This document shows, in pieces, positions 27,912 through 39,137 of a DNA stretch of 64,000 nt; within the stretch, counting starts at the first letter, position 1, and each line of letters opens with the position of its first letter. The translations under genes were made by a program, and so were the position numbers. The notes under the pieces were generated by a model. That model was given only the letters and a program-made list of their open reading frames with translations. It did no database searches and was not told the DNA's origin. Source of the stretch: Xenorhabdus thuongxuanensis (GTDB lineage Bacteria; Pseudomonadota; Gammaproteobacteria; Enterobacterales; Enterobacteriaceae); assembly GCF_001908095.1 (NCBI RefSeq), contig NZ_MKGR01000001.1, forward strand, positions 272,112 through 336,111. Reading direction: 5' to 3'.

Positions 27912-28790
27912 ATGAGCGACGACCATCCTTCAAGTAACGATAACCCTGGCCCTAAGAAAGGCTTTTTTGCACTTCTTAATCAGCTTTTTCACGGTGAACC
28001 GAAAAACCGTGATGATTTGGTTGAACTGATCCGTGATTCTGAGCAGAACGACCTAATCGATCCCGATACCCGCGAGATGCTCGAAGGTGTCATGGATATT
28101 GCTGATCAACGCGTGCGTGACATTATGATCCCACGCTCACAGATCGTTACCTTAAAACGCAACCAATTTCTGGACGAATGTCTGGATGTTATTATTGACT
28201 CAGCCCACTCACGCTTTCCCGTGATCAGCGAAGACAAAGATCACATTGAAGGCATATTAATGGCGAAAGATCTGCTACCCTTCATGCGTACAAATGCAGA
28301 ACCTTTCAGCATTGATAAAGTACTTCGTCAGGCTGTTGTCGTGCCGGAAAGTAAACGTGTTGACCGCCTGCTGAAAGAATTCCGTTCCCAACGCTACCAT
28401 ATGGCGATTGTGATCGATGAATTTGGCGGCGTTTCGGGGCTGGTCACAATTGAGGATATTCTGGAACTGATTGTAGGTGAAATAGAGGACGAATACGATG
28501 ATGATGAAGATAACGATATTCGTGCTTTAAGTCGCCACTCCTATTCAGTGCGAGCATTGACTCAAATTGAGGATTTTAATGACGTTTTTGGCACCAATTT
28601 CAGCGATGAAGAGGTTGATACTATTGGTGGGCTAGTCATGCAGGCATTTGGGCATCTGCCTTCACGTGGGGAATCCATCACCATTGATGGCTACCTTTTC
28701 AAAGTGGCAATGTCTGATAGCCGTAAAATCATTCAGGTTCATGTAAAAATACCGGATGATGCTGGCGTTCCTAGCCTTGATAAACAATAA
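27912..28790 (+). CDS. corC: CorC-family CBS-domain protein (YbeX)
   Basis: A 292-residue cytoplasmic protein with two CBS domains (about 70-190, including [14 protein letters not shown] and [21 protein letters not shown]), an acidic linker [12 protein letters not shown] and a C-terminal CorC_HlyC transporter-associated domain. It is known as CorC for a link to Mg2+/Co2+ efflux and as YbeX for a ribosome-related role in E. coli; sequence does not decide between them. It lies 70 bases after ybeY and 11 before lnt. Confidence 0.92.
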   Translation: MSDDHPSSNDNPGPKKGFFALLNQLFHGEPKNRDDLVELIRDSEQNDLIDPDTREMLEGVMDIADQRVRDIMIPRSQIVTLKRNQFLDECLDVIIDSAHSRFPVISEDKDHIEGILMAKDLLPFMRTNAEPFSIDKVLRQAVVVPESKRVDRLLKEFRSQRYHMAIVIDEFGGVSGLVTIEDILELIVGEIEDEYDDDEDNDIRALSRHSYSVRALTQIEDFNDVFGTNFSDEEVDTIGGLVMQAFGHLPSRGESITIDGYLFKVAMSDSRKIIQVHVKIPDDAGVPSLDKQ

Positions 28791-28801
28791 ATAGGATCTG
28801 G

Positions 28802-30331
28802 ATGAACAAAGCCTCATTAATGAGCTGCCAGCGGCTACGTGCTGCGCTGGCACTTTTCTTCGGAGCCAGTGGAACGCTGGCTTTTTCACCTTTTGATTTC
28901 TGGCCTGCTGCACTTGTTTCCCTTTTCGGCCTGCAAATCCTTTCCTTGGACAGAACAACCCGTCAAGCTTGCTTTATTGGTTTATGCTGGGGCCTTGGTT
29001 TATTTGGTAGTGGCGCAAACTGGGTTTATGTCAGTATCGCCGACTTTGGTGGTATGCCAACCGCTATCAATATCTTTTTGGTGATCCTGCTATCTGCCTA
29101 TCTTGCCCTTTATCCCGCTCTGTTTACTGGTTTATTGAACCGCTTTTTTCCAGCTTCTAATAGCATCAGGCTGGTTATAGCCAGCCCAGCGCTATGGCAG
29201 TTGACAGAATTCTTGCGTGGCTGGGTGTTATCTGGGTTTCCGTGGTTACAATTTGGTTACAGCCAAATTGATGGCCCGATGAAAGCCATTGCGCCTATTC
29301 TGGGTGTAGAAGGTATTACCTTCTTGCTGATGATGATCAGCGGATTGCTGGTTTTTGCTGTCATCCAGAAAAAAATTTCCGCGGCTATTTTCGCCATTAT
29401 CCTGCTACTGTTACCGTGGCCAATGAGGCCCTACCAGTGGTATACCCTACAGCCAGAAAAAGCCACAGATATTGCTTTGGTTCAAGGTAATATTCCTCAA
29501 GCCATTAAGTGGGAGTCCTCCGTTCTTGGAAAAACGTTGGATATTTATTTGGATAACAGCCGTCCTTTCATTGGTAAAGTACCAATTATCATTTGGCCAG
29601 AGTCAGCCATCCCCGATTACGAATATAACCAAAGTGATTTTCTGACTAAATTGGATAGCGTGTTGAGAAAACATAATACCAGCTTGATCACTGGCATTGT
29701 GGACGCACGATCGACGTTGGAAGGTTATAAATTCTATAACAGCATTATCGTATTAGGGGATAAGATGCCTTACCAATACCCAGCACTAACCCGTTACGAT
29801 AAGCATCACCTTGTACCATTTGGTGAGTTTGTGCCATTGGCATCAATACTGCGGCCACTAGCACCTTTATTCAATTTGCCAATGTCTTCTTTTAGCCAAG
29901 GTAATTACATCCAACCCCAACTTTCTGTTGCCGGACACAATATTACTGCTGCTATCTGCTATGAAATTATTTTAGGTGAACAGGTACGCGATAATTTCAA
30001 ACCTGACACAGAGTTTCTCCTAACCGTTTCTAATGATGCCTGGTTTGGACGTTCCATTGGCCCTTGGCAACATTTCCAAATGGCACGGATGCGCGCTCTT
30101 GAACTAGGCCGTCCTCTGCTAAGAGGAACGAATAATGGTGTTACAGCAGTAATCAATCCGGACGGCTCCATTCAGGCTGAACTTCCACAATTTACCCGGC
30201 AGGTATTGGAAGCCAAAGTAACGCCAGCCACAGGAATAACACCTTATTTTCGCTTCGGGAATTTACCAATATGGGGTGCGAGCGTCCTGTTTCTCATCTT
30301 TGCTTTTATAAATAAACGTCGCAAAACTTAA
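28802..30331 (+). CDS. lnt: Apolipoprotein N-acyltransferase
   Basis: A 509-residue inner-membrane enzyme that adds the third acyl chain to the N-terminal cysteine of lipoproteins (RlpA and LptE in this window are clients). About seven hydrophobic N-terminal helices (1-210) precede a periplasmic nitrilase domain. Its catalytic triad is visible as Glu in WPESAIP, Lys in the [12 protein letters not shown] segment and Cys in AAICYEI. A final hydrophobic helix sits at about 485-503. Length is close to E. coli Lnt (512). Confidence 0.95.
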   Translation: MNKASLMSCQRLRAALALFFGASGTLAFSPFDFWPAALVSLFGLQILSLDRTTRQACFIGLCWGLGLFGSGANWVYVSIADFGGMPTAINIFLVILLSAYLALYPALFTGLLNRFFPASNSIRLVIASPALWQLTEFLRGWVLSGFPWLQFGYSQIDGPMKAIAPILGVEGITFLLMMISGLLVFAVIQKKISAAIFAIILLLLPWPMRPYQWYTLQPEKATDIALVQGNIPQAIKWESSVLGKTLDIYLDNSRPFIGKVPIIIWPESAIPDYEYNQSDFLTKLDSVLRKHNTSLITGIVDARSTLEGYKFYNSIIVLGDKMPYQYPALTRYDKHHLVPFGEFVPLASILRPLAPLFNLPMSSFSQGNYIQPQLSVAGHNITAAICYEIILGEQVRDNFKPDTEFLLTVSNDAWFGRSIGPWQHFQMARMRALELGRPLLRGTNNGVTAVINPDGSIQAELPQFTRQVLEAKVTPATGITPYFRFGNLPIWGASVLFLIFAFINKRRKT

Positions 30332-30750
30332 TTTTCTATTTTCTTTTAATTAAATGTTAATAGTGGTCAGGGCATATTACTTATGCCCTGATTTCATTTA
30401 AAAATAGATTTAATCACCTAAATAACAAAGATTTATTACATATTACACTATAAAAAACCCACCAAAACAGAATATTATTTCAAATAGCGCAAAGTGTGAA
30501 CAACATTCAATATTATTCGCTTTTTAACCATACATAAATGAAATTGTTTATTTATAGTGCGATGTGGGTCGCGAAATAGAAACATTATAGTTTCAAAAAA
30601 GTAACATTTTGAATTATTTTTTTACAGCACACAAACAAAACAACCAAAAAAATCGTTTCAACAGTCTTATTTATGTAGAAACATGCAGAAATACAATTAT
30701 CTGTAAGAAAACCCAATTTTACAAAAAATAGCCAGATAAAGGAGCTGTAT
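30332..30750. promoter_or_regulatory. lnt terminator hairpin and gltI leader region
   Basis: A gap of 419 bases. It opens with a hairpin TCAGGGCAT/ATGCCCTGA (30367-30375 and 30383-30391), a plausible end for the miaB-lnt transcript. The rest is AT-rich and should hold the gltI promoter. A C/A-rich element at 30628-30645 (CACACAAACAAAACAACC) resembles sequences paired by the GU-rich R1 region of GcvB sRNA, for which gltI is a known target in enteric bacteria. The element lies about 106-123 bases upstream of the gltI ATG. Confidence 0.5.
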
Positions 30751-31638
30751 ATGCGTAAGTTGATGTTAACCATGATGTTGCTTAGCGCAGTTGGGGCTGC
30801 CCATGCTGAGGAATTGACAGGAACACTGAAAAAAATCAAGGATAATGGCATTATCGTTGTTGGACACCGAGAATCTTCTGTTCCATTCTCTTACTACGAT
30901 AATCGACAAAACGTCGTTGGTTATTCCCAAGATTATTCCAACCTAATCGTTGATGCCGTCAAGAAAACGCTGGATATGCCTAATTTGCAAGTTAAGCTGA
31001 TCCCAATTACCTCCCAGAACCGCATTCCCTTGCTACAAAACGGTACTTTCGATTTTGAGTGTGGCTCTACCACCAACAACGTTGAACGACAGAAACAAGC
31101 GGCATTCTCCAATACTATCTTTTCCGTCGGTACTCGTCTGCTGACCAAAAAAGATTCAGGCATCAAAGAATTTGATGATTTGGCAGGAAAAAATGTCGTT
31201 GTAACTTCCGGCACAACTTCTGAAATCTTGTTGAATAAGCTCAATGATGAGAAGCAAATGAAAATGCGTATCATCAGTGCCAAAGATCATGGTGATTCAT
31301 TCCGTACCCTGGAATCAGGCCGTGCCGTCGCCTTTATGATGGACGATGCCTTGCTCGCCGGTGAACGCGCGAAAGCCAAAAAACCCGATCAATGGATCAT
31401 TGTTGGCAAACCACAATCAGAAGAAGCATACGGCTGTATGCTGCGCAAAGATGATCTTCAATTCAAGAAATTGATTGATAACGTTATTGCAAAAACACAA
31501 ACCTCCGGTGAAGCAGAAAAAATGTTTGATCGCTGGTTTAAAGAACCCATTCCACCTAAGAACCTGAATTTAAACTTCTCTATGTCAGATGAAATGAGAG
31601 CTTTGTTTAAATCACCAAACGATAACGCATTGAATTAA
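30751..31638 (+). CDS. gltI: Glutamate/aspartate ABC transporter, periplasmic binding protein
   Basis: A 295-residue type-3 solute-binding protein. The signal peptide MRKLMLTMMLLSAVGAAHA is cleaved before Glu20. The mature part starts with the usual LTGTLKKIKDNGIIVVGHRESSVPFSY, and a second-lobe segment MDDALLAGERAKAK follows. It captures L-glutamate or L-aspartate in the periplasm for GltJKL. An AGGAG site precedes the ATG. It heads gltI-gltJ-gltK-gltL but is separated from gltJ by a terminator-like hairpin, which should make it the most highly expressed gene of the set. Confidence 0.95.
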   Translation: MRKLMLTMMLLSAVGAAHAEELTGTLKKIKDNGIIVVGHRESSVPFSYYDNRQNVVGYSQDYSNLIVDAVKKTLDMPNLQVKLIPITSQNRIPLLQNGTFDFECGSTTNNVERQKQAAFSNTIFSVGTRLLTKKDSGIKEFDDLAGKNVVVTSGTTSEILLNKLNDEKQMKMRIISAKDHGDSFRTLESGRAVAFMMDDALLAGERAKAKKPDQWIIVGKPQSEEAYGCMLRKDDLQFKKLIDNVIAKTQTSGEAEKMFDRWFKEPIPPKNLNLNFSMSDEMRALFKSPNDNALN

Positions 31639-31673
31639 TTAACTATAGTCCCTATGTGATTGGCAAGACGGGT

Positions 31674-31704
31674 ATGAGGTAGTCGTTCCCTACCTCATTT
31701 TTTT
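31674..31704 (+). terminator. Intra-operon terminator between gltI and gltJ
   Basis: A perfect 9-base stem ATGAGGTAG/CTACCTCAT with a 7-base loop followed by seven T. It stands 36 bases after gltI and 52 before gltJ, so it should attenuate rather than end the operon. In E. coli the same gap yields the processed small RNA SroC, whose 3' end is formed by such a terminator; an SroC-like RNA is possible here. Confidence 0.8.
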
Positions 31705-31756
31705 CCAGATTTAAATTCGATGAATGACAGCTAACCCCATATCAGGGAGTTCGATT

Positions 31757-32497
31757 ATGTCCACTAATTGGGATTGGGGCATCTTTTTACAAGCCGCCCC
31801 TTTTGGTAATACCACCTATCTGGGGTGGCTTATTTCTGGTTTTCAGGTAACGGTGGCACTTTCCGCCTGTGCTTGGATCATTGCATTCGTTGTCGGTTCA
31901 TTGTTCGGTATTCTCCGTACAGTTCCGAATAAATTCCTTTCCGGGCTTGGAACCTGTTATGTGGAGTTATTTCGTAACGTTCCTCTCATTGTCCAATTTT
32001 TTACCTGGTATTTGGTAGTTCCTGAGTTTTTGCCCAAAAGCCTAAGCGATTGGTTCAAAATGGAGCTGGACCCCAATATTCAATTTTTTATCTCCTCAGT
32101 CATTTGTTTAGGATTATTCACTGCCGCCCGTGTATGCGAGCAAGTTCGCGCGGCAATCCAGTCACTCCCAAGAGGGCAAAAAGCCGCCGGTCTGGCGATG
32201 GGCTTAACCTTGCCACAAACCTACCGTTACGTTCTGCTGCCAAACGCCTATCGAGTAATCATTCCCCCAATGACCTCGGAAATGCTCAATTTGGTGAAAA
32301 ACTCAGCCATTGCCTCCACAATCGGTTTGGTCGATATGGCAGCCCAGGCTGGTAAATTACTGGATTATTCCGCACACGCCTATGAATCATTCACAGCGAT
32401 CACATTGGCTTATGTGGGTATCAACCTGGTGATTATGCTTGCCATGAGCATACTGGAGAAAAAAGTACGTTTACCCGGCAATATGGGAGGGCGATAA
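31757..32497 (+). CDS. gltJ: Glutamate/aspartate ABC transporter permease GltJ
   Basis: A 246-residue inner-membrane permease of the polar-amino-acid (HisM) family, with about five hydrophobic helices. The EAA-loop equivalent AAGLAMGLTLPQTYRYVLLPNAYR contacts GltL. ATG 31757 (MSTNWDWGIFLQ) matches the E. coli start and follows a GGGAG site, so the 11-codon extension upstream is dropped. It lies four bases before gltK. Confidence 0.94.
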   Translation: MSTNWDWGIFLQAAPFGNTTYLGWLISGFQVTVALSACAWIIAFVVGSLFGILRTVPNKFLSGLGTCYVELFRNVPLIVQFFTWYLVVPEFLPKSLSDWFKMELDPNIQFFISSVICLGLFTAARVCEQVRAAIQSLPRGQKAAGLAMGLTLPQTYRYVLLPNAYRVIIPPMTSEMLNLVKNSAIASTIGLVDMAAQAGKLLDYSAHAYESFTAITLAYVGINLVIMLAMSILEKKVRLPGNMGGR

Positions 32498-32500
32498 AAA

Positions 32501-33175
32501 ATGTATCAGTTTGACTGGAGTTCGATTGTACCAAGTTTGCCCTTTCTTCTGGATGGATTGTTGATAACGGCAAAAATTACCGTGATAGCCGTTATCATAG
32601 GCATTATCTGGGGAACCATTCTGGCGATGATGCGCCTCTCATCTATCAAGGCATTGAGCTGGTTTGCAGCCCTATATGTTAACCTTTTCCGCTCGGTTCC
32701 ACTGGTGATGGTATTACTGTGGTTTTATCTAATTGTGCCTAACTTATTACAAAATATTCTAGGTATATCACCAAAAACCGATATCCGTTTAATTTCTGCA
32801 ATGGTAGCTTTCTCGCTCTTTGAAGCAGCTTACTACTCCGAAATAATTCGGGCAGGTATTCAGAGCATTTCCCGCGGACAATCTTCCGCTGCACTGGCAC
32901 TAGGTATGACTCAACTACAAAGCATGCGGCTGGTTATACTGCCACAAGCATTTCGGGCAATGATCCCATTGCTGCTAACACAAGGCATTGTATTATTCCA
33001 GGATACTTCTCTGGTATATGTATTGAGTCTGGCGGATTTTTTCCGTACAGCAACGAATATTGGTGAGCGCGATGGAACCCAGATTGAAATGGTTCTGTTT
33101 GCCGGCTTTGTTTATTTTGTGATTAGTTTTTCCGCTTCTATGCTGGTTAACTATTTGAAGAAAAGGACTGTTTGA
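32501..33175 (+). CDS. gltK: Glutamate/aspartate ABC transporter permease GltK
   Basis: A 224-residue partner permease with the same fold. The conserved loop [22 protein letters not shown] lies at about 131-152. Membrane segments start with [20 protein letters not shown]. The stop overlaps the gltL start (ATGA), indicating coupling. GltJ and GltK form the heterodimeric channel. Confidence 0.95.
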   Translation: MYQFDWSSIVPSLPFLLDGLLITAKITVIAVIIGIIWGTILAMMRLSSIKALSWFAALYVNLFRSVPLVMVLLWFYLIVPNLLQNILGISPKTDIRLISAMVAFSLFEAAYYSEIIRAGIQSISRGQSSAALALGMTQLQSMRLVILPQAFRAMIPLLLTQGIVLFQDTSLVYVLSLADFFRTATNIGERDGTQIEMVLFAGFVYFVISFSASMLVNYLKKRTV

Positions 33176-33900
33176 TGATTTCCCTGAAAAATGTATCCAA
33201 ATGGTATGGCCAATTTCAGGTTCTTACTGACTGCTCAACTGAAGTCAAAAAAGGCGAAGTAGTCGTGGTCTGTGGGCCTTCTGGTTCCGGCAAATCCACA
33301 CTAATAAAAACGGTCAATGGCCTTGAACCTGTCCAGCAAGGTGAAATTCGAGTAAACGATACAAAAGTCAATGACAAAAACACCAATCTGGCACAATTAC
33401 GCTCCAAGGTGGGAATGGTATTTCAGCATTTTGAACTTTTTCCTCACCTATCGATCATTGAAAACCTGACACTGGCTCAGGTTAAAGTGTTAAAACGCGA
33501 CAAGAAAGAAGCAACTGAAAAAGGCTTAAAACTGCTGGAGCGAGTTGGATTAGCCAGCCATGCGGATAAATTTCCTGCACAACTTTCTGGTGGTCAGCAA
33601 CAACGTGTTGCCATTGCCCGAGCACTCTGCATGGACCCGATTGCCATGCTGTTTGATGAGCCCACTTCCGCCCTTGATCCTGAAATGATTAATGAAGTCC
33701 TGGATGTCATGGTGGAATTGGCGAACGAAGGCATGACCATGATGGTGGTAACCCATGAGATGGGATTTGCCAAGAAAGTGGCACATCGCGTTATTTTTAT
33801 GGATGAAGGCAAAATTGTCGAAGACAGTAAGAAAGAAGATTTCTTTGCCAACCCGAAATCAGAACGTGCCCGCGATTTTCTGGCGAAAATTCTGCACTGA
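33172..33900 (+). CDS. gltL: Glutamate/aspartate ABC transporter ATPase GltL
   Basis: A 242-residue cytoplasmic ATPase. Walker [10 protein letters not shown] is near 35-43, the signature LSGGQQQR near 138-145, and Walker [12 protein letters not shown] near 158-168. A second ATG one codon in is equally possible; E. coli GltL starts [12 protein letters not shown], which favours the inner one at 33175. It ends the operon, followed by a terminator. Confidence 0.95.
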   Translation: MMISLKNVSKWYGQFQVLTDCSTEVKKGEVVVVCGPSGSGKSTLIKTVNGLEPVQQGEIRVNDTKVNDKNTNLAQLRSKVGMVFQHFELFPHLSIIENLTLAQVKVLKRDKKEATEKGLKLLERVGLASHADKFPAQLSGGQQQRVAIARALCMDPIAMLFDEPTSALDPEMINEVLDVMVELANEGMTMMVVTHEMGFAKKVAHRVIFMDEGKIVEDSKKEDFFANPKSERARDFLAKILH

Positions 33901-33909
33901 TTTTTCCTC

Positions 33910-33946
33910 ATCGGCGGAAGGCAAAACTGCCGCCGATTTTAAATTT
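33910..33946 (+). terminator. Terminator of gltIJKL
   Basis: A GC-rich 8-base stem ATCGGCGG/CCGCCGAT with a 12-base loop followed by a T/A-rich tail TTTAAATTTT, ten bases after the gltL stop. Confidence 0.75.
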
Positions 33947-34098
33947 TCCCTAAAAATAAGTAATTTTCCGCATTCCTCCTTTAACAAGAGTTGTTGCTCC
34001 TATCCCTTATCAGCTATGCTATGGAATCTTTGATTTCATAAACAAACCAAACGCGCTAAAGGCGTAGCTTTATTACTCACCATAGGATTATCGGTGCC

Positions 34099-36681
34099 AT
34101 GCAAGAACAATATCGTCCAGAAGACATAGAACAACAAGTCCAGCTTCATTGGCAAGAGAAGCAAACGTTCAAAGTGACAGAAGACAGCAGCAAAGAAAAA
34201 TACTATTGCCTGTCCATGCTACCTTATCCTTCTGGCCGACTACATATGGGCCATGTCCGTAATTATACCATTGGTGATGTGATTTCCCGTTACCAGCGCA
34301 TGCTGGGCAAAAACGTACTGCAACCTATTGGATGGGATGCATTTGGCTTACCAGCAGAAGGAGCTGCGGTCAAGAATAGTACTGCCCCTGCACCGTGGAC
34401 TTATTCCAACATTGACTATATGAAAAACCAGTTAAAAAAACTGGGTTTTGGCTATGATTGGGATCGTGAAGTCACCACCTGTACGCCAGAGTACTATCGC
34501 TGGGAACAGTGGTTTTTCACTAAATTGTACGAAAAGGATCTGATATACAAAAAAACTTCCGCAGTTAACTGGTGCCCGCATGACCTGACTGTTCTCGCGA
34601 ATGAACAGGTTATTGATGGCTGCTGCTGGCGTTGTGACACTCAGGTTGAGCGTAAAGAGATCCCGCAATGGTTCATCAAGATCACCGATTATGCAGAAGA
34701 GCTACTAAACGATCTGGATAAACTGGAAGATTGGCCAGAACAGGTCAAAACCATGCAGCGCAACTGGATTGGCCGTTCTGAAGGTGTCGAAATCACGTTC
34801 AACGTTGCTGACAATCAGGAAAAACTCACCGTTTATACCACACGTCCGGATACCTTCATGGGGGCAACCTATGTCGCTGTGGCGGCGGGTCATCCTCTGG
34901 CAAAACAGGCTGCGGAAAATAATCCTGAACTAGAGAAATTCATCGACGAATGCCGCAATACCAAAGTTGCCGAAGCTGATATGGCAACAATGGAGAAAAA
35001 AGGTATGCCAACAGGCATGTTTGTCATTCACCCATTGACCAACGAAAAACTCGCTATCTGGGTTGCCAACTTTGTCCTGATGGAATACGGCACAGGTGCG
35101 GTTATGGCTGTTCCAGGACACGATCAACGTGACTGGGAATTTGCCACTAAGTACAACCTGCCAATAAAAGCCGTTATTCTTGATAACGATGGCAATGTAC
35201 CAAACGTTCAGGAAGCGGCTGTTACTGACAAAAATTCACTGGTCAATTCCGGCGAATTCAGTGGCCTGAACCATGAAGAAGGCTTCAATGCTATCGCAGA
35301 CAAACTGGTTGTAATGGGTGTTGGACAACGTAAGGTCAATTACCGCCTGCGCGACTGGGGCGTTTCTCGTCAACGTTATTGGGGTGCTCCAATACCAATG
35401 GCAACACTGGAAGATGGCACTGTTGTTCCTGTTCCAGAAGAGCAATTGCCGGTAGTTTTGCCAGAAGATGTCGTGATGGATGGGATCACCAGCCCAATCA
35501 AAGCTGATCCTGAATGGGCAAAAACAACCATCAATGGCCAGCCAGCACGGCTTGAAACCGATACCTTTGATACCTTTATGGAATCCTCATGGTATTACGC
35601 ACGCTATACCTGCCCAGATTATGATAAAGGTATGTTGGACCCGGCGGCGGCCAACTATTGGTTGCCAGTGGATCAATACATCGGTGGTATTGAACACGCT
35701 ATCATGCACCTGATGTACTTCCGCTTCTTCCACAAATTGATGCGCGATGCTGGCATGGTCAACTCTGATGAGCCTGCCAAGCGCCTGCTGTGCCAAGGCA
35801 TGGTTCTGGCTGATGCCTTCTACTACACTGGCAACAGCGGCGAGAAAGTCTGGATATCTCCGGTCGATGCCATTGTTGAACGCGACGAGAAAGGTCGTAT
35901 TGTAAAAGCAACAGATAAAGACGGTCATGAACTGGTTTATACCGGCATGAGCAAGATGTCGAAATCCAAGAACAACGGTATCGATCCACAAGTTATGGTC
36001 GATAAATACGGTGCCGACACTGTTCGTCTGTTCATGATGTTCGCTGCACCACCAGAACTGACTCTGGAATGGCAAGAGTCTGGCGTGGAAGGTGCTAACC
36101 GCTTCCTGAAACGTGTTTGGCGTCTGGTTCATGAACACAACAATAAAGGAGCCACCCAGCCACTGGATGTCAGCAACCTGACTACAGAGCAAAAAGATCT
36201 GCGCCGTGATTTACACAAAACTATCGCGAAAGTCACTGGCGATATTGGTCGCCGTCAAGCGTTCAACACCGCCATTGCGGCCATTATGGAGCTAATGAAT
36301 AAACTGACTCGCGCGCCACAGGAAAAAGAGCAAGATCGTGCTTTGATGCAAGAAGCAATAACTGCGATTGTACGTATGCTTTCACCTATTACACCACACG
36401 CTTGCTTCGTCATGTGGAAAGCGCTTGGTAATGAGGATGACATAGACATTGCTGCATGGCCACAAGCTGATGAGCAGGCAATGGTAGACGATACTAAACT
36501 GGTAATTATCCAAATTAACGGTAAGGTTCGTGGTCGCATTACAGTACCGGCAGATGCAACAAAAGAGTATGTCCAAGAGATGGCAATGCAAGAATACGGT
36601 GTGAAGAAATATCTTGAAGGCGTCAGTATCCGCAAAGTCATCTATGTTCCAGGTAAGTTATTGAATCTGGTTGTAGGCTGA
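34099..36681 (+). CDS. leuS: Leucyl-tRNA synthetase
   Basis: An 860-residue class I synthetase, the same length as E. coli LeuS. The HMGH form of the HIGH motif is at residues 49-52 and KMSKS is at 619-623. The editing (CP1) domain occupies about 225-415, with the threonine-rich [12 protein letters not shown] segment near 246-257. It charges tRNA-Leu, including the copy at 21702. A candidate promoter (TTGTTG at 33991 and TATGCT at 34015, 18-base spacer) lies upstream. lptE follows after 18 bases, forming leuS-lptE-holA-nadD as in E. coli. Confidence 0.97.
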   Translation: MQEQYRPEDIEQQVQLHWQEKQTFKVTEDSSKEKYYCLSMLPYPSGRLHMGHVRNYTIGDVISRYQRMLGKNVLQPIGWDAFGLPAEGAAVKNSTAPAPWTYSNIDYMKNQLKKLGFGYDWDREVTTCTPEYYRWEQWFFTKLYEKDLIYKKTSAVNWCPHDLTVLANEQVIDGCCWRCDTQVERKEIPQWFIKITDYAEELLNDLDKLEDWPEQVKTMQRNWIGRSEGVEITFNVADNQEKLTVYTTRPDTFMGATYVAVAAGHPLAKQAAENNPELEKFIDECRNTKVAEADMATMEKKGMPTGMFVIHPLTNEKLAIWVANFVLMEYGTGAVMAVPGHDQRDWEFATKYNLPIKAVILDNDGNVPNVQEAAVTDKNSLVNSGEFSGLNHEEGFNAIADKLVVMGVGQRKVNYRLRDWGVSRQRYWGAPIPMATLEDGTVVPVPEEQLPVVLPEDVVMDGITSPIKADPEWAKTTINGQPARLETDTFDTFMESSWYYARYTCPDYDKGMLDPAAANYWLPVDQYIGGIEHAIMHLMYFRFFHKLMRDAGMVNSDEPAKRLLCQGMVLADAFYYTGNSGEKVWISPVDAIVERDEKGRIVKATDKDGHELVYTGMSKMSKSKNNGIDPQVMVDKYGADTVRLFMMFAAPPELTLEWQESGVEGANRFLKRVWRLVHEHNNKGATQPLDVSNLTTEQKDLRRDLHKTIAKVTGDIGRRQAFNTAIAAIMELMNKLTRAPQEKEQDRALMQEAITAIVRMLSPITPHACFVMWKALGNEDDIDIAAWPQADEQAMVDDTKLVIIQINGKVRGRITVPADATKEYVQEMAMQEYGVKKYLEGVSIRKVIYVPGKLLNLVVG

Positions 36682-36699
36682 TAACAGGAGATCCTATTT

Positions 36700-37260
36700 G
36701 TGGTAGAAAATAATCTACGACGTCATATTTACACCTTGTTGCTCGGGTTAGCGGTGCTAGTCACCGCTGGCTGCGGTTTTCATCTTCAGGGCACAACACA
36801 GGTACCAAAGGAACTGCAAACATTGCAATTAAGTTCTGGTGACCCATATGGGCCTCTGGCACGGGCAGTTCGCCAGCAACTTCGGCTGAATGATGTCAAA
36901 ATTATTGAAAATGGTAATGCTTCAGTACCTATCCTGAAACTGGTTGGCTCTAATGAAAACAAAGAGACAGTTTCTATCTTTCAGGATGGTAAAGCGGCTG
37001 AACGCCTGTTGGTATTGAATGTTGATGCGCAAGTCCTGATGCCGGATGGTAGCATCTATCCATTGCGGGCAAAGGTTGATCGTTCATTCTTCGATAACCC
37101 TTTGGAAGCACTGGCAAAAGATGCAGAAGATGAACTGGTTAAGCAGGAAATGCGCGAACAGGCTGCCCGTCAGCTTATGCGCCAATTGCTGACCGTCCAT
37201 AGTGCAGAACTCCTGAAAGCCGAGGCAACCCAAAAAGCTGCGGCTACACAGAAGCAATGA
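36700..37260 (+). CDS. lptE: LPS-assembly lipoprotein LptE
   Basis: A 186-residue outer-membrane lipoprotein that plugs the LptD barrel and helps insert LPS. The signal peptide ends in a lipobox LVTAGC, placing the lipidated cysteine at residue 25, followed by [11 protein letters not shown], the conserved LptE start. Start is GTG 36700 after a CAGGAG site. The C-terminal tail is rich in Ala, Gln and Lys, as is common. It overlaps holA by four bases. Confidence 0.94.
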   Translation: MVENNLRRHIYTLLLGLAVLVTAGCGFHLQGTTQVPKELQTLQLSSGDPYGPLARAVRQQLRLNDVKIIENGNASVPILKLVGSNENKETVSIFQDGKAAERLLVLNVDAQVLMPDGSIYPLRAKVDRSFFDNPLEALAKDAEDELVKQEMREQAARQLMRQLLTVHSAELLKAEATQKAAATQKQ

Positions 37261-38288
37261 TCCGACTGTATCCTGAACAACTTCTTTCGCAGCTCAATGA
37301 AGAGCTGCGAGGCAGCTACCTGTTGTGGGGCAATGAGCCATTACTATTACAGGAAAGTCAAGACAGCATCCGCAAGGTGGCTGAACAACATGGCTTTATG
37401 GAGCATTTCACCTTTACATTGGATAACCATACCGATTGGGATGAAATCTTCAGCCTGTGTCAGTCACTTAGCTTGTTTGCCAGTCGCCAGTCTCTCAACC
37501 TGCTACTGCCAGAAAATGGCCCAAATGCCGCAATGGCAGAGCGGCTGACCAAGTTATCAGGGTTACTGCATTCAGATATTCTGCTGACATTGCGTGGGCA
37601 CAAACTGACTAAAGCACAAGAAAATAGCTCGTGGTTCAAAGCGATTGGGCAAAATGGGGTATATGTCAGTTGTTTGACGCCTGAGCAAAATCGCCTGCCA
37701 CAATGGGTGGCACAACGTGCCAAAAACATGGGGCTATTGCTGGAAAATGAAGCTAATCAATTACTCTGCTATTGCTATGAAGGAAATCTATTGGCAATGG
37801 CCCAGGCCCTAGAACGCCTTTCCCTGCTCTATCCTGATAATCGATTGACACTTCCTCGCGTAGAAGAAGCTGTCAACGATGCGGCTCACTTTTCTCCCTA
37901 TCATTGGGTTGATGCTTTGTTGGCAGGAAAAATAAAGCGGGCATGGCATATACTGAAACAACTTCGACAAGAAGATACCGAGACGATTATTTTGCTCCGT
38001 ACTATACAGAGGGAGTTAATGCTGCTCTTGGTACTTAAGCGCCAATATACGACCGTTCCTTTGAAAACGTTGTTTGATCAACACAAGATTTGGCAAAATC
38101 GCAGAACATTGCTGTCAACCGCACTACAGCGCCTGTCACAGCGAGAACTGCAATCTGCCATACATTTATTGACCCAGATGGAACTGCGCGTCAAACAGGA
38201 TTATAGCCAATCCATTTGGGCTGACCTGGAAACGCTTTCCATGTTGTTATGCGGAAAACCATTACCAGAGAGCTTCCTGAATGCTTGA
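37257..38288 (+). CDS. holA: DNA polymerase III delta subunit
   Basis: A 343-residue clamp-loader subunit, as long as E. coli HolA. It opens the beta sliding clamp during replication. It begins [33 protein letters not shown], matching E. coli HolA closely. It is in an AAA+-like fold but lacks a functional Walker site, as expected for delta. The start overlaps lptE (ATGA) and the stop overlaps nadD by eight bases. Confidence 0.95.
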   Translation: MIRLYPEQLLSQLNEELRGSYLLWGNEPLLLQESQDSIRKVAEQHGFMEHFTFTLDNHTDWDEIFSLCQSLSLFASRQSLNLLLPENGPNAAMAERLTKLSGLLHSDILLTLRGHKLTKAQENSSWFKAIGQNGVYVSCLTPEQNRLPQWVAQRAKNMGLLLENEANQLLCYCYEGNLLAMAQALERLSLLYPDNRLTLPRVEEAVNDAAHFSPYHWVDALLAGKIKRAWHILKQLRQEDTETIILLRTIQRELMLLLVLKRQYTTVPLKTLFDQHKIWQNRRTLLSTALQRLSQRELQSAIHLLTQMELRVKQDYSQSIWADLETLSMLLCGKPLPESFLNA

Positions 38289-39033
38289 ACCTATTGATCC
38301 AATCAATATCGATCAAGATATTGATTCAACAACTATTGCCTCAAACAATACCCCAATCAATGCCATTGATTCTACAACCAATGGGAATTCTCCGGTTATT
38401 CAGGCTTTATTCGGTGGCACATTCGATCCTATCCATTATGGTCATTTGCGTCCTGTGGAAGCATTGGCTCAATTAGCAGGGCTTAAGCAGGTAATCTTAT
38501 TACCGAATCATGTTCCCCCGCACCGTCCTCAACCAGAGGCAACCACCCAGCAACGACTGGAAATGGTTCGTCTGGCCGTGCGGGATAATCCCCTGTTTAC
38601 CGTAGATACCCGTGAACTAGAGCGACAAACTCCCTCTTACACAGTAGAAACACTGAAATCCTTTCGTCAGGAGATCGGCGAGCAACATCCACTGGCATTC
38701 ATCATTGGTCAGGATTCATTACAAGCCATTCATACTTGGTATAAGTGGGAAGAATTGCTCGACATTTGTCATCTGTTGGTCTGCTCCCGTCCGGGTTATC
38801 AAAGTCAACTTTCGGCTTCAGGGATGCAATCGTGGCTTGAAAAGCACCAAATTGATTCGCCACTCCCTCTGAGCCAAAAACCATACGGTTATATTTACCT
38901 GGCAGCCACTCCGTTGTTAAACATTTCAGCAACGGATATTCGCCAGCGTCACCTACAAGGGATAAGCTGTGATGACTTGCTTCCCTCATCGATACAAAAT
39001 TATATCGATTCACAGGGGATATATAAGAAATAA
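38281..39033 (+). CDS. nadD: Nicotinate-mononucleotide adenylyltransferase with N-terminal extension
   Basis: A 250-residue NAD-synthesis enzyme that joins nicotinate mononucleotide and ATP. The nucleotidyltransferase motif [11 protein letters not shown] is at about 45-55 and the second motif ISATDIRQ near 219-226. E. coli NadD has 213 residues and begins only a few residues before this motif. Here about 35 extra N-terminal residues, rich in Ile, Asp, Asn and Thr ([15 protein letters not shown]), precede it. The ATG overlaps the holA stop as in E. coli and no internal start lies near the core, so the extension appears real. It ends the leuS transcription unit. Confidence 0.92.
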   Translation: MLEPIDPINIDQDIDSTTIASNNTPINAIDSTTNGNSPVIQALFGGTFDPIHYGHLRPVEALAQLAGLKQVILLPNHVPPHRPQPEATTQQRLEMVRLAVRDNPLFTVDTRELERQTPSYTVETLKSFRQEIGEQHPLAFIIGQDSLQAIHTWYKWEELLDICHLLVCSRPGYQSQLSASGMQSWLEKHQIDSPLPLSQKPYGYIYLAATPLLNISATDIRQRHLQGISCDDLLPSSIQNYIDSQGIYKK

Positions 39034-39137
39034 CGAAACCATGCGGTGATTTGCAGCTAACTCGCTTACTTTTATAGAGATTGGCATGCTATTATTCTGC
39101 GTTACTCAACCAATTTTATGAAATAAAGGTGATCCTT

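Noticed and set aside
39034..39137. Upstream extension of rsfS from 39081
   Set aside because: The TTG at 39138 has the ribosome site and gives the exact E. coli N-terminus and length; the extension has no support.
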